In this document: one piece after another, positions 24,301 through 35,355 of the stretch
Position numbering within the stretch: the stretch's first letter is position 1
Layout: each line of letters opens with the position of its first letter
Origin: Adenophora triphylla var. japonica
Taxonomy: Eukaryota; Streptophyta; Magnoliopsida; Asterales; Campanulaceae
Length of the DNA: 64,000 nt
NCBI GenBank assembly: GCA_022495995.1
Contig: JAFEMH010002345.1
Location: 248,001 to 312,000 of the forward strand
Direction of reading: 5' to 3'
The notes under the pieces: model-generated
What the model was told of the DNA's origin: nothing
The model's database searches: none
What the model saw: only the letters and a program-made list of their open reading frames with translations
Made by a program: the position numbers and the translations under genes

Positions 24301-24725
24301 TAATGAGGACCGTGGGCTGAACCCCAATTCCCGAGATGAAGGAATCTTTGTGGTTGAGCCCGAGAACCGGTGGCGATTATTCTTTGATGGAGCCGCTAAC
24401 AAACGAGGAAACGGCGTCGGGATGCTGCGGTCGATCCGAAAGATGAGCACACGCCAATAGCCCTCAAGTTGAACTTCCCCGCCACGAACAATGTCGCCGA
24501 GTACGAAGCTTGCATTGCCGGTTTGGAGGCTGCCTTAGAAAGGAATGTCAAGGAGCTTGAAGTTTACGGAGACTCGGCCACGATCATCGACCGGGTTTCC
24601 AACAAATGGAAGGCTGTGGACCCTGTCTGCAGCGGTATCATGCCCGTATGGAGGAGTTGGCGGACGGTTCGGAGAAGTGACTTTCCACTACTTGCCGAGG
24701 AAAAGAACAGTTCGCGGATGCCCTA
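24301..24725 (+). pseudogene. Tat-B archaeal-type RNase H (second RNase H)
   Basis: Contains NRWRLFFDGAANKRGNG (about 24365-24415) and, after a one-base shift, TNNVAEYEACIAGLEAALE and LEVYGDSATIID. This DGA...NVAEYEA...GDS pattern is the additional, archaeal-like RNase H of the Tat/Ogre branch. A frameshift near 24430 and stops break it. Confidence 0.8.
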
Positions 24726-24739
24726 GCTACTCTAGCCTC

Positions 24740-26098
24740 ATTGGTAGAGATCCCCGAGGGAAAAGCCATAAAACCCTTCCGAGTGGGTAGAAGAGAAGCC
24801 CCACTTTCAGTTGTGAAGTAGACACGGGACCCGAGCCTATAAAGGAACCTGGTACAATCAAATTTACCAGGTTCCTCAAAGATGGAGAGTCGGCTTTCGA
24901 GACGAAGAAGGTAGACCAAAAGAAGGTGTCGAGCCAAGAGCTTACAAGCCACTGAAAAGGTTGGCCTCCCATTATGTCATTCTAGGAGGCAACCTATACA
25001 AAAAGCGGTACCAAGGAGCACTCCTCTTGTGCGTCACTCAAGAAAGGGCCAAAGAGTTGATGGCCAAAGTCCACAATGGTCCCTGCGGTCCTCGTATGAA
25101 TGCTAGAGCCACGATGCAAGTCATCCTCGTAATGGGTTACTACTTTTGGATTTCCATGGAAACAGATCGCTGTCAGCGGACGTTCGAGCATGCGACAAGT
25201 GCCGGCGGTTTGCCAACCTCAACCATCTCCCGCCTCACGGCACATGTCTTGCATGACGACTCCTTGGCCGTTTGCAACTTGGGGTATTGACGTGATAGGG
25301 AAAATAGCCCCGGCGAGAAGCAATGGGCATGAATTTGTGCTAGTAGCCATCGACTACTTCACCAAGTGGGTAGAGGCCAAGTCCTACAAGGTCCTCACTT
25401 CCGGAAAAGTGGCCCAATTCATCAAAGAAAACATAATGTGCGAGATATGGGGTGCCCAGCGAGATCATTTCCGATAATGGGTCGCACTTTGAAGGAGAAT
25501 GCGATAGGTTGCTTTGTCGAATTCGAGAATCACTCGCCACAAGTCGTCTCCGTACGGACCTCGGACTAACGGAGTTGTGGAAGGCTGCTAACAAGACGCT
25601 CGAACGGATCATCAGGAAAATGGCCACCCGTGGTCGTGATTGGCCCGAAAAGCCGCACTTGGCACTCTGGCTATAGAACGTCTGTCAGAACAGCTACAGG
25701 AGAAACTCCTTTTGCCCTAACCTATGGGATGGAAGCAGTGTTACCAGTGGAGTTGGAAATCCCGTCATTAAGGGTCCTCCTGGAAAACAGTGTCAATGAA
25801 GTAGAATGGTTGCGTAGCCGGCATGATGAGTTGGCCCTGCTTGATGAGAGAAGGCTAAAAGCCATGGAACACACCCGAGCCTACCAGAGGCGAATGGCCA
25901 GGGCGTTTGACAAAAAGGTCAAAGCCAGAGACATCAAAGAGGGTGACTTAGTGTTGAAAGTGAAGCCCCCTACTGCAGACAACCCCACAGGAAAATGGGA
26001 ACCCGTTTGGATCGGCCCGTATGTGGTGCAGAAGATACTATCGGGAGGAGCCATGAAGCTTGCAGACCTGGACGGCAATCCCTTTGTCCAAATAAACT
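24740..26098 (+). pseudogene. Tat-B integrase remnant
   Basis: An N-terminal zinc-binding region is suggested at about 25190-25230 (CRKCQ-like, frameshifted). The core reads WGIDVIGKIAPA (25280), DYFTKWVEAKSYKVLTSGKV (25350) and IISDNG (25455). The C-terminal part runs ETPFALTYGMEAVLPVELEI (25710) to GKWEPVWIGPYVVQKI (25990) and stops at 26098. The last 156 codons are open and look little decayed. The frame ends early compared with Tat-A, because the junction to the 3' LTR lies within 30 bp. Confidence 0.85.
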
Positions 26099-26125
26099 AA
26101 TGTGTTTGCAAAATGGCAATAAGGA

Positions 26126-27836
26126 AAATCTGGCTCATGCCTTCCGGTTAAACTTTCCGGCAATTTCGGTAAGTTTTCCGGTAATTCCCCATACCTTCCT
26201 AGTGTTCCGGAAATATTCCGGAACTGTTCCAAAATAATTAAGGGCTGAAGGGGAAGCTTCCTAATTAAGAAACACGTTTTTCTTAATTAGGAAATGTTCT
26301 AGAATTTGCCACCTTGCATGATTTTAGAAACATGCTGAGTCACAAGGGATAATGCCGCACGGCTGCATTAGCCAAGGACCTCTAGCCGCACGGCCTCATT
26401 AGCTATTTTCAGGAAGCCTATAAATAGAGCCCTCCTCTACCCATTTTACATACACAAGATCACCAACCATTACACAATACACTATACTCAAGCAAATGCT
26501 GCGAAGTTAGGAAGCCAAAAGGGTGCCAAGAAGCCTCCTCCCTCCTCCTTGAAGATCTAGAAGTTGGTCCTTCCACCTAGCTCCACCCAAAGAAGAAGAA
26601 GCCACCATTGGTAACCTCTCACTCCCTAAACTTGCATCCTAATTGCTCTATATGATTTAATTGCTCATTGCATTTCATATATTGTTATTATCTTTGCTTG
26701 GGACTTGTCATTCATAGTTAAAGATCATATCTTTATACCCCCTTTGCCCCTTTTGCATGCATTAGGCATCCCTTGCCATTAAAGATGTAATCTTTTGAAT
26801 CAAAGGTGCATCCTTTGCACCTAAAAAACCTATTTTTACATAAAAATGCCACCTTCATGCATCCTTTGCATATAAAAATCCAATCTTTATGATAAAAATG
26901 CATCTTTTGCACATGAAATCCTTTTTCAAGTATCCTTTGCATTAAAGATCATATCTTTATCCTAAATTAGCATCCCTTGCTTCTTAAAAATGCAATCTTC
27001 ATGCATCCCTTGCATATTTGAATCCCAATTTCTTCATAAAATGCATCCTTTGCTTAAAAATCATGTCTTTATGCATCCTTTGCAAATAAAGATCACTTCT
27101 TTAAATCAAATGCATCATTTGCAACCCAAAAATGTCATCTTTTCACTAAAAATGTCATTTTTACATGCATTCCCCCATGTCCCCATTAGCAACCATGGAA
27201 CGGACTGGTGTAAAAGATCCTATCTTTACATCGTTTCTTCCATAAAGGTTTCATAATTTCTTTAGAAAGGGACAACCTTGAACCCTATATCTCCGATTAT
27301 CACTTAAGACGAGTATGAAGCATCTATATGAGCTCGACCGTCTTAAAGTGTAGGATTGATGGGCTAAGGACATTCCTTCCTAAAGAACCTTTGTGACTAT
27401 AAAAGGGAGTCATTCTCCCGATCATGCACAGTCCCGAGGTTAAAAATGCAATGATCACAAGTCCAAAGTGAGGACGGGATCATAATCCCGAATACATAAA
27501 ATTCCAAGAAATCCCGAGCGACAACCAATAAATGGTTTGTACGTCCGAAAGATAACTTGGGACATTCCCCCCTTTATTTTCAAACACATGCACACAAGAA
27601 AGCACGCAAGCAAGCACGATTAATGAAATCTTGGGAGACTTGCTCCGGCAAGGCACCTTGGGTGAACGACGATCCGTTCTTCCCAAGGGGTAACTTAACC
27701 TCCGAACCCATAAAACCTTTTTTTCAAAGTTTTGAGGTAATCAAAATGGCGTGGCGACTCCGTTTTTCAAATTAAACCGGATGTCTTCAAACTCGCGTGA
27801 ATTTCCAATACACAAAATTTGGGGCACACATTCACA
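26126..27836 (+). repeat. Tat-B 3' LTR lacking its first 11 bases
   Basis: Homology to the 5' LTR begins at AAATCTGGCTCATG, so TGTAAGTACCC is missing and pol runs almost directly into the LTR. No polypurine tract or 3' UTR remains. Two perfect GCCGCACGGC words (26354 and 26385) precede the TATA box near 26419. An 84-bp block (26449-26532) is absent from the 5' LTR. The end CATTCACA is followed by the duplication GCTGG. Confidence 0.9.
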
Positions 27837-27841
27837 GCTGG

Positions 27842-29067
27842 GCAGATGAGTAGAATTGAACAACGAAGGAGGGGATGTTGAAGTTCTGCTTCTTGTTGAA
27901 AAGGGGCAGAATCCCAGATACTTTTAGCTTTCTCAGCAGCTCCCTTCCAAGAGCATCATTTCTTAGTTCAAGCTCATTGACTTCCCAGCCAGGCAGGAAA
28001 GTATTAGGATCCTACAAAGTAAAAACATTAAGTGTTAGATCCATTTTTGTATTCATAGTTCACAGGCGGTTTGAACACCCATGCGGTTTAGCAATGGTGC
28101 GGTTTGAAAAGTGAAGTATTTCAAACCCCAAGTGTACTATGAATACTTAAGAGAAATAAACATGGAGATTTGAGAACACTAATTACTAGTACGTGGCATT
28201 GTAATCCAAACTTATCCCACACTTCCAATAAGTGCTTGCTGGGGAATGTCTTGATTTCCAGCCTATATACTAAGTAAAATCTCAAAAAGAATGAAGGGAT
28301 TAAATAGCATGCGGTTTCAAAAGATTTTGAAAAGGCGGTTCCAGCATGTGGTTTAGCTTTGAAAGGAGCATGTGGTTTGAAACAGAGAACTGAAGCGGTT
28401 TTAACACAAGCGGTTTCAAACATGGTAAGCATGCGGTTTTGAAAGGAAGCGGTTCAAGGTGTAAGGTAAATTCCAAAAATTTTCTTGAAAATTTCTAAGC
28501 ATGGAAAACACTATTCAAGAATCAAAAGATCCAAATCATAAGAAATTTCTGGAAAAACGTAAGAATTTCATGAAGAACACGAAGATCAGTTCATGAACAC
28601 CAAGAACAGAGTTTATCAAAAACTTAACCAAAATCAACAAAAAGCATATCAAAATGATCCTAACAAGTTGTATACTAAAGTTGTATACTAACAATATATC
28701 ATCAAAATAACAACTTTTGTACAGAATCATAAAGAAACTGCATGACCACGAAATGGGTTTTCGAAGAACATAAACTGAAAAACTCAAAATGAGTACCCAA
28801 ATCATGCATTGATCATGAAATAAACAACAAAATAAGAATCTAAGCATGATTTCGAACAAAACCCAACAAATATTATTTAAAATGACTATGAAATGAGCAT
28901 GTAATCAAGCAATAACCAGTAGGGGCATACAAAGGGTTTCCTTCGAGTTCATCAATGGCATATTTAGAAATTGAAAGGTTAAGAGTTAGAAATGTTACCA
29001 TCTCAAGAACAGGTTTCTTGGGAGCCCTAGTAACTGCAGAAGCTCGTTGTCTCTTAGAGGTTGTCAT
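27842..29067 (-). pseudogene. SIRE extra (env-like) ORF, N-terminal part
   Basis: A minus-strand ATG at 29067 opens MTTSKRQRASAVTRAPKKPV, a basic N-terminus. About 1 kb of AT-rich, non-coding-looking DNA full of GCGGTTT words follows (28030-28460). Coding-like sequence then resumes at 28011 after a good acceptor (TTTTTACTTTGTAG) and reads DPNTFLPGWEVNELEL and RKLKVSGILPLF up to the Tat-B insertion. This suggests a spliced extra ORF. A one-base shift is needed to join it to the block beyond Tat-B at 17083. Confidence 0.5.
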
Positions 29068-29677
29068 TGATTTTAAGGTTATAAAAAATGGAGGTTTAGA
29101 GGGTTTTTAGAGAGAGAAAGTGAGTTTGGTAGAGAGAGTACGATTGCAGAGAGTTTGGCAGTAAAAGTTTTCAAGTTTCACCAAACCAGGTTTATATAGG
29201 TGAAGGGGGTAGGCAGCATGCTCAGAAAAAAAATGATTGAAATTACCAACTGTTGCACCCTTTCACCTTCTGCACTGCACTCTATGACGGCTGACATGAG
29301 GGTTTTTAATGCTCATGTCCCCTTTGCATTAAATGCATTTAAATTTTGAAATAACGTGGGAAAACATTTGCCGAAATACCCTTATGTCAAAATAAAGACT
29401 AAAAAATTTGAACAGTTTTTTTTTAACTAAAGATAAGAATAGACAGAAATTACTCTAAGTTGAAACGCGGTTTGGGTTCAAGCGGTCAAGCTGCAGCAAG
29501 CGGTTTGAATGTAGATGGTTGGCTGCAGGCGGTTGACTGCATGAGGTTTGGTACACGCAGTTTCAACAGGGGTGAGATTTGAGATCTCAACAGGAATTTC
29601 AACCTAAATTCCACATACTTAACACACAAGTTAGTTAAATAAAAAGTAAGGATTTATTTAAGTTCAAGCATACCCAT
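29068..29677. other. SIRE spacer between pol end and env-like ORF
   Basis: No ORF of note. The right end (29460-29540) holds four GCGGT words. The minus-strand RNase H stop lies at 29678. Confidence 0.5.
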
Positions 29678-31120
29678 TTATCCTCTGAGGAAAGTAAACC
29701 TCTTGGAGTCCAGAGCTTTGTTGAGGATATCATCAATCTGGTTGTCTATCCCCACATACTCTAGATGGATATTCCTCTTTTCCACATGGTCTTTGAGGAA
29801 ATGATACATGATATCTATATGCTTGGTCTTGGAATGCATGACAGGTTTATTGGAGGCTGAAATTGTTGAAGTGTTATCACACATGATAGGGCAATTTTCT
29901 TCATTAATTTCATAGTCCACCAACTGCTGCTTCATCCAAAGGATTTGACAACAAGAACTTCCAGCAGCAATATATTCAGCCTCTGTGGTTGACACTGAAA
30001 TTGTGCTTCTTGCTGGCCCAAGCAACTAGTCTATTCCCGAGGAAATGACAAGTACCACTAGTGCTTTTCCTGTCAATAGTACAAGCTGCATAATCTGCAT
30101 CTAAATAACCTACAAGATCGAAATTCAAATCTTTGGAAAACCAAAGTCCAAGGTTAGTGGTTCCAGATAAATAGCGGATTATACGCTTGACTGCAATCAT
30201 GTGTGCTTCTCTAGGATCAGCTTGATAGCATGCACATACACATACACTAAACATGATATCAGGCTTACTAGCAGTTAAGTAAAGTAATAAGCCGATCATA
30301 CCTCGATATAAGGTTTGATCAACCTTCTTACCTTTTAGATCCTTATCTAGCTTATTGTCGGTGGCCATAGGAGTATCAAATGCTTTAGCATTCTCTAGTC
30401 CAAATTTCTTTATCAACTCCTTGGTGTATTTGGCTTGGCTGAGGAAAATACCTTCTTCGCATTGCTTGATTTGAAGCCCGAGGAGGAATGTTAACTCTTC
30501 CATCATGCTCATCTCAAACTTGCTTTTCATTAGCTTTTCAAAACACTTACAAAGTAACTCATTAGTAGAACCAAAAATAATATCATCGACATAAATTTGA
30601 ACAAGTAAGGAATTATCATTATATTTGGCAATAAAAAGAGTTGTATTAATTTTACCGCATTTAAATCCTTTTTCTAGTAAAAATTTAGATAGAGTCTCAT
30701 ACCATGCCCTTGGAGCTTGCTTAAGTCCATACAAAGCTTTCTGGAGTTTGTAGACATGATTGGGAAATTTGGAGTCTTCAACTCCAGGTGGTTGAGCAAT
30801 ATACACGGTCTCTTGCAGTTCACCGTTGAGGAAAGCACTCTTCACGTCCATTTGATATAACTTGAAACGCTTGAAAGAGGCGTAGGCTAAGAATATTCTG
30901 ATAGCTTCCAATCTTGCAACTGGAGCAAAGGTTTCATTATAATCAATTCCTTCTTCTTGCCTATATCCTTGTGCAACCAACCTTGCTTTATTCCTTGTGA
31001 TGCTTCCATTCTCGTCCATCTTATTTCTAAACACCCACTTAGTTCCTATCACTCCTTGATCCTGAGGTCTAGGCACCAATGTCCAGACCTTGCATCTTTC
31101 AAACTAGTTGAGTTCCTCTT
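29678..31120 (-). pseudogene. SIRE reverse transcriptase and RNase H
   Basis: A 367-codon frame at 31079-29976: [61 protein letters not shown], the catalytic [11 protein letters not shown], then the RNase H start [10 protein letters not shown] and [14 protein letters not shown] one-base shift near 30000 leads into 30025-29678 with [16 protein letters not shown] and KHIDIMYHFLKD. RT is essentially complete. The shift in RNase H and a stop near 31105 prevent a full polyprotein. Confidence 0.92.
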
Positions 31121-32931
31121 ACATAGCAATGACCCAACTGGAATCTTGGAGTGCTTCATCAATATTCTTGGGTTCAATTTGAGATAACAAGGAATTATGC
31201 TCATCATAGTTCGATCTCCTTGTTTGAACACCAGAAAACAGATCACCAATCACATTAGAGAGAGGGTGACTGCTGACTTCTCTAACCTCCGGGGGTAAGT
31301 CTGGTTGGACTGAGGTTTGCTGAAGATCTTCAATTGGAACATCGTTAGATCCTTCTGCGAAGTCATGGAAGGTAAGTTGACGAAGAGGTTCAATAAGTTG
31401 GATGGGGGAATTTTCAACAACATCTTCTTCCCTTGGAGTTGCATCTGAAGTGGGAACTTCAGGTGCGATTTCAAATGTGCAGTTTGAGGGAATTTCAGTT
31501 GAGGGTGCTGGATTTTGCGATTGAGGTTCAGGTGCGGTTCTAGAGGATTCACCTGTTTCATTATGCTCAGCAAAATCATCAGCAACATTTGGAGTCAAAT
31601 GTGGCTCAAGGAGAGAATGCTCATCGAATGTAACATGGACAGACTCAACTATCTTTAAACTAGTTTTATTAAAAACTCAAAAAGCTTTTGAATGTTTAGT
31701 ATAACCAACAAAAATACCTTCATCGTCCTTAGCTCCGAATTTACCTCTATTTTCTATTTCGTTGTAGAGGATAAATCATTTACAGCCAAAGATCTTGAAG
31801 AATGCAATGTTGGGGGTTCTTCCTCTCCATAGCTCATATGGAGTCTTGTTGTAGGTCTTGTTGAGGAGGGAAGCGGTTCTGAGTGAAGCATGCTGTGTTG
31901 ATTGCTTCAGCCCAGAAATACTGAGGCAGCTTGGCTTCAGATATCAATATCTTCCTCACTTCTATCAACGTCCTGTTCTTCCTTTCCACAGCCCCATTTT
32001 GTTGTGGAACACCAGCAGTCGAGAAATTGTGATCAATCCCATGGTCATCACAATACTGAGCAACACCATTGTTCTTAAATTCTATTCCATTATCTGATCG
32101 AACACTAACGATGTCATCATCTTTTTGAGTTTGGAGCCATTTGAAGAGGGAGGTTAAGATGTCATAGCAATCGTCCTTGGAGATCATCATCTCAACCCAT
32201 GTATATCTTAAATGATCATCCACCACCACTAAAGTGTATCTAGTTCCTCTAATGCTGGCAGTGGTGATGGGTCCAAACAAATCTATATGAAGCAGTTGTA
32301 AACATCTTGCAGTTGAGGGCGCGGTCTTGCTGTTGAAAGACGACGCGGTTTGCTTACCAAGTTCACATGCACGACATTTCTCTGGATGGTGGTCAGCCAC
32401 TTTGGGTAAACCACGAACGAGGTTTTCCCTTCCAATCTTTTCTAGATACTTGAAGTTCAAGTAGCTCAATCGCTTGTGCCATAGCCAACTATTTTCGCTC
32501 ATATTTTTTGCTACAAAATAGAGATTAGTAATACTACTTGCAGAATTAAGATCAATAATGAAAATATTACTCTTACGAATCCCTGTTAGTAGGGTGACTC
32601 CATAAATGATATCTTTAATAAAGCAATTTGATGAAGTGAAGTTGCAAAGCATTCCTTTGTCGCAGAATTGAGAAATTGAAAGGAGGTTGTGCTTGAGTCC
32701 TTCAACAAGAGAAACCTTCTCAATGGTTAGGTTTCCTCTCCTTATTACACCATACCCAATGATTTTTCCTTTGTTGTTGTCACCAAAGGTTACAGATGGA
32801 CCACTTGCTTCAATGACATCTTCTAGTAATGATCTATCTCCAGTCATATGTCTTGAGCATCCACTGTCAAGATACCATTCATTATCCTTGGAGTGACCAG
32901 CCATTAAGCAGAGGACCTGAAATGTAAACAT
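31119..32931 (-). pseudogene. SIRE protease, integrase and linker
   Basis: The 32931-31834 frame has the aspartic protease site WYLDSGCSRHMTG, a GAG-pre-integrase zinc region (WLWHKRLSYLNFKYL ... CRACELGKQ) and integrase core with HIDLFGP, VRSDNGIEF and VPQQNGAVERKNR, so all three catalytic acidic residues are present. The frame breaks near 31870. The conserved 'VGY' continuation is in other frames until 31598-31119, a proline/serine-rich linker leading to RT. Confidence 0.9.
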
Positions 32932-32969
32932 TAAGAACGAGGTCTCCCTTTATTCCTTGGGTTCTGAGG

Positions 32970-34862
32970 TTAGCAACCTTTCACGACCCACACCTGTTTG
33001 ACAGAAGGAGGTTTACTCTTCCTGGCATTGGGTGTGAACCACAAAAGACATTCTGCAGCCTTGTGACCTAAATCATCACACACAGAGCATTTATGAAAGC
33101 TACTAGCAACATGAGGTTTTACTAACTCCTTACTTTTCTTACGAGCTGCATGCGATTTGGGAACATCGGTTTCAGGTTTGAAAAAGGTAGGTGTCCTTGG
33201 TTTGATCGCGGGTTTTTTAGGAACGCTCCTCTTGCTTTTGAAGGCAGGAGGTGCGGTCGAAAAAGAAGGGCGGTCAGCCTTGCAGTTGGCAGCATCACCT
33301 ATTCCACCAGGAGCGGTTGGAGTAGAGGTGCGGTCAGCTGTATAAGACATCTCCTCTGCATCTTCACTTTCAGAATATTTTCCTTTCATCTGAGAGTTTT
33401 TCCCAAACTGTTTCTTTGGGTAGAGATAATGGAAGTTAAGTGGAGCCTTTTGTTCCTGTCCTTTACCCTTAGAACAAGCACGCTTCTCCTTAGAAATTTC
33501 TTTAGTTAGTTTAGAAATTTCCTCATCCTTTTCACAGCAGGATGCACACTTCTCCTTTTCACCTGATTGAAATCCCAGACCTTCTGTAATTCCACTGGTC
33601 GTTTGGGATTCTAGTATTTGATTCAAGGTGGCACGAGACTTGGTCCACTCATCAATAATCTTCTGGAGATCGTTGATTTGAGTAACCAGATCACCGTTCC
33701 TAAGTTGAAGTGCAGCAACCTTAGTTTCTAGGATGCGATTTTGATCAGCAAGAGGAGACATACTTTTGATTTGGTCCTCCAAATTGGAAATTTCAGACCT
33801 CATCACAGTTTTCTCCGTCTTGTACTGAGAAAGTTCATTATGAGCTAATCCTAAAGCTTTCTTGACATTAGAGAAGTTGTGGATCATCATTTCTGCTTCC
33901 TTGAACATCCTTTCATGTTCCATGGGAGAAACTTCTTCCACCACCTTTTTCAAAATTTTCTTCTTTGGAGTTGCTTTTGAAGGTGGAGCATTTGTAGGGA
34001 GGAAAACGGGACGTGAATACGAACAATTCCCTATTTTAATGCTTGGAGTAAGTTTGACATCAGCATCCAATTTAAAATTTGGATTTTTTATAGAAACCTC
34101 ATCATCCTTCATATCTAGCGACTCGATTGACTCAGTATCTGACTCATCGGAAGCATCTGCAACTAAGCAAAGATTAACCACTTCGGTTTCTTCATCACTT
34201 CCATCATCAGAGTCTGTTTCAATCCAAGTTGCTAATTCCTTAAAATTCTCTTCCTCCTCAGCAATCATTCTCTTGCGACGAGAAAATTTCGCATGGGAGG
34301 TTTTCTTTTTCATATATTCAAATCATGGCTGTGGACACTCAGATGCAAAGTGACCAGGTTTTCTACAGTCGTAGCAAACTAGATCACCCTTTTTCTTTGT
34401 ATCAGCAGCCTTGAAAAAAGTTGCTGGAGGTTTGCCTTTAGAAAATGATTTTGTGAAAGGTTTTGAGGATTTTCTAAATTTTTGAAATCTTTTCACAAAC
34501 ATGGAAAAATCATCATCATCCATTTCGATGAGTGATGAGGTTGATATGGAAGGATCAGCGGTTTGATTGGACGTGGTTGGTTTCTCCTCATGTTCCACGA
34601 CGGACATGGAAAGCGATTTGATTTTCCCTTCAATCTCTTCAATATGATTTAATTTAAGCTCATAGACTCTAAGATTTGCATACAAGTTACTTAACGACCA
34701 AGTATTCAAAACTTTGGAGTCTTCTAAAGAGGTGGCTTTATTTACCCATCTAGAACCTAAAGCAGCTAGGAAAGTCATATTGATTTCCTTATCAGTTAAA
34801 GTTTTGCCAAGAGATCTACATGCATTAACTACCTCAACATAGCGGTCATAGGTTTGACACAA
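32970..34862 (-). pseudogene. SIRE gag, central and C-terminal part
   Basis: 34862-34323 carries the gag core (CQTYDRYVEVVNACRSLGK; SLSNLYANLRVYELKL) and the zinc knuckle CYDCRKPGHFASEC. A TGA at 34323 then interrupts it, probably from an arginine CGA. The next frame (34313-32970) is a long acidic then coiled-coil region with a second cysteine cluster, CSVCDDLGHKAAEC, at its end. Such an extended gag is typical of SIRE elements. Confidence 0.85.
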
Positions 34863-34938
34863 GGTTTCGTTGGATTTCCTGTTGAAGTTGTTGAAAGATC
34901 TTTCAACAGTATATAATTTGTTCTCCTTGCACTCGTCA

Positions 34939-35298
34939 TCACATCTGCTTTGCGGTTTTCAGATACATCACCTTTTGAAGGGTTGAAACGGGAAGGGTTC
35001 CAGAAATGATGTGCCTCGCCTTGCTGTCCAAGGCAGCTAATCTCTTCTCTTCATCCAACCACTCGCCTTTTGGCTTTTGGACTTTTGGAGTTGCTGCACT
35101 GGTGGCTGGATTGCTGTTGGCCTTCATGGGAACGAACGGGCCATTTGTCACGCATTCTACCAGCATCTCATCAATAGTCTCCAAATGAATAAGCATTCGG
35201 ACTTTCCAGATGTTGAAGTGGTCTTCGTCCAAAATTGGAATGTGTGAATAGTTAACAGTTGTCATTGTCTTTGAGTTTGCCATATCGAATCGGCACAC
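34939..35298 (-). pseudogene. SIRE gag N-terminus
   Basis: Starts at 35298 (or the internal Met of MANSKTMTTVNYSHIPILD) and reads FNIWKVRMLIHLETIDEMLV, a copia gag N-terminal domain. It runs out of frame near 34940; a shift at about 34900 leads to the central gag block. Confidence 0.85.
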
Positions 35299-35341
35299 AA
35301 GCTGTTAAGCTTGAAAAATAGTGGTTTTATAAATGTGTTTA

Positions 35342-35353
35342 GCTCTGATACCA
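35342..35353 (-). promoter_or_regulatory. primer binding site of SIRE element
   Basis: The minus strand reads TGGTATCAGAGC two bases after the 5' LTR, the initiator tRNA-Met complementary site shared by most plant copia elements. Confidence 0.95.
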
Positions 35354-35355
35354 CT

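Larger units (their letters stand above)
17094..27836 (+). mobile_element. Tat-B: Ty3/gypsy Tat-lineage element with both LTRs and TSD GCTGG
   Basis: Flanked by exact duplications GCTGG at 17089-17093 and 27837-27841, lying within the SIRE env-like ORF. Layout: 5' LTR (17094-18734), PBS (18738), long leader holding a solo LTR of another family, gag-like remnant, RT, RNase H, archaeal-type RNase H, integrase, 3' LTR (from about 26126). The antisense ORFs found in Tat-A are absent. The archaeal-type RNase H is diagnostic of the Tat/Ogre lineage. Multiple stops make it inactive. Confidence 0.92.

Noticed and set aside
27842..29067. Separate small host genes around 28-29 kb
   Set aside because: They lie inside the SIRE element in the position and strand of its extra ORF.
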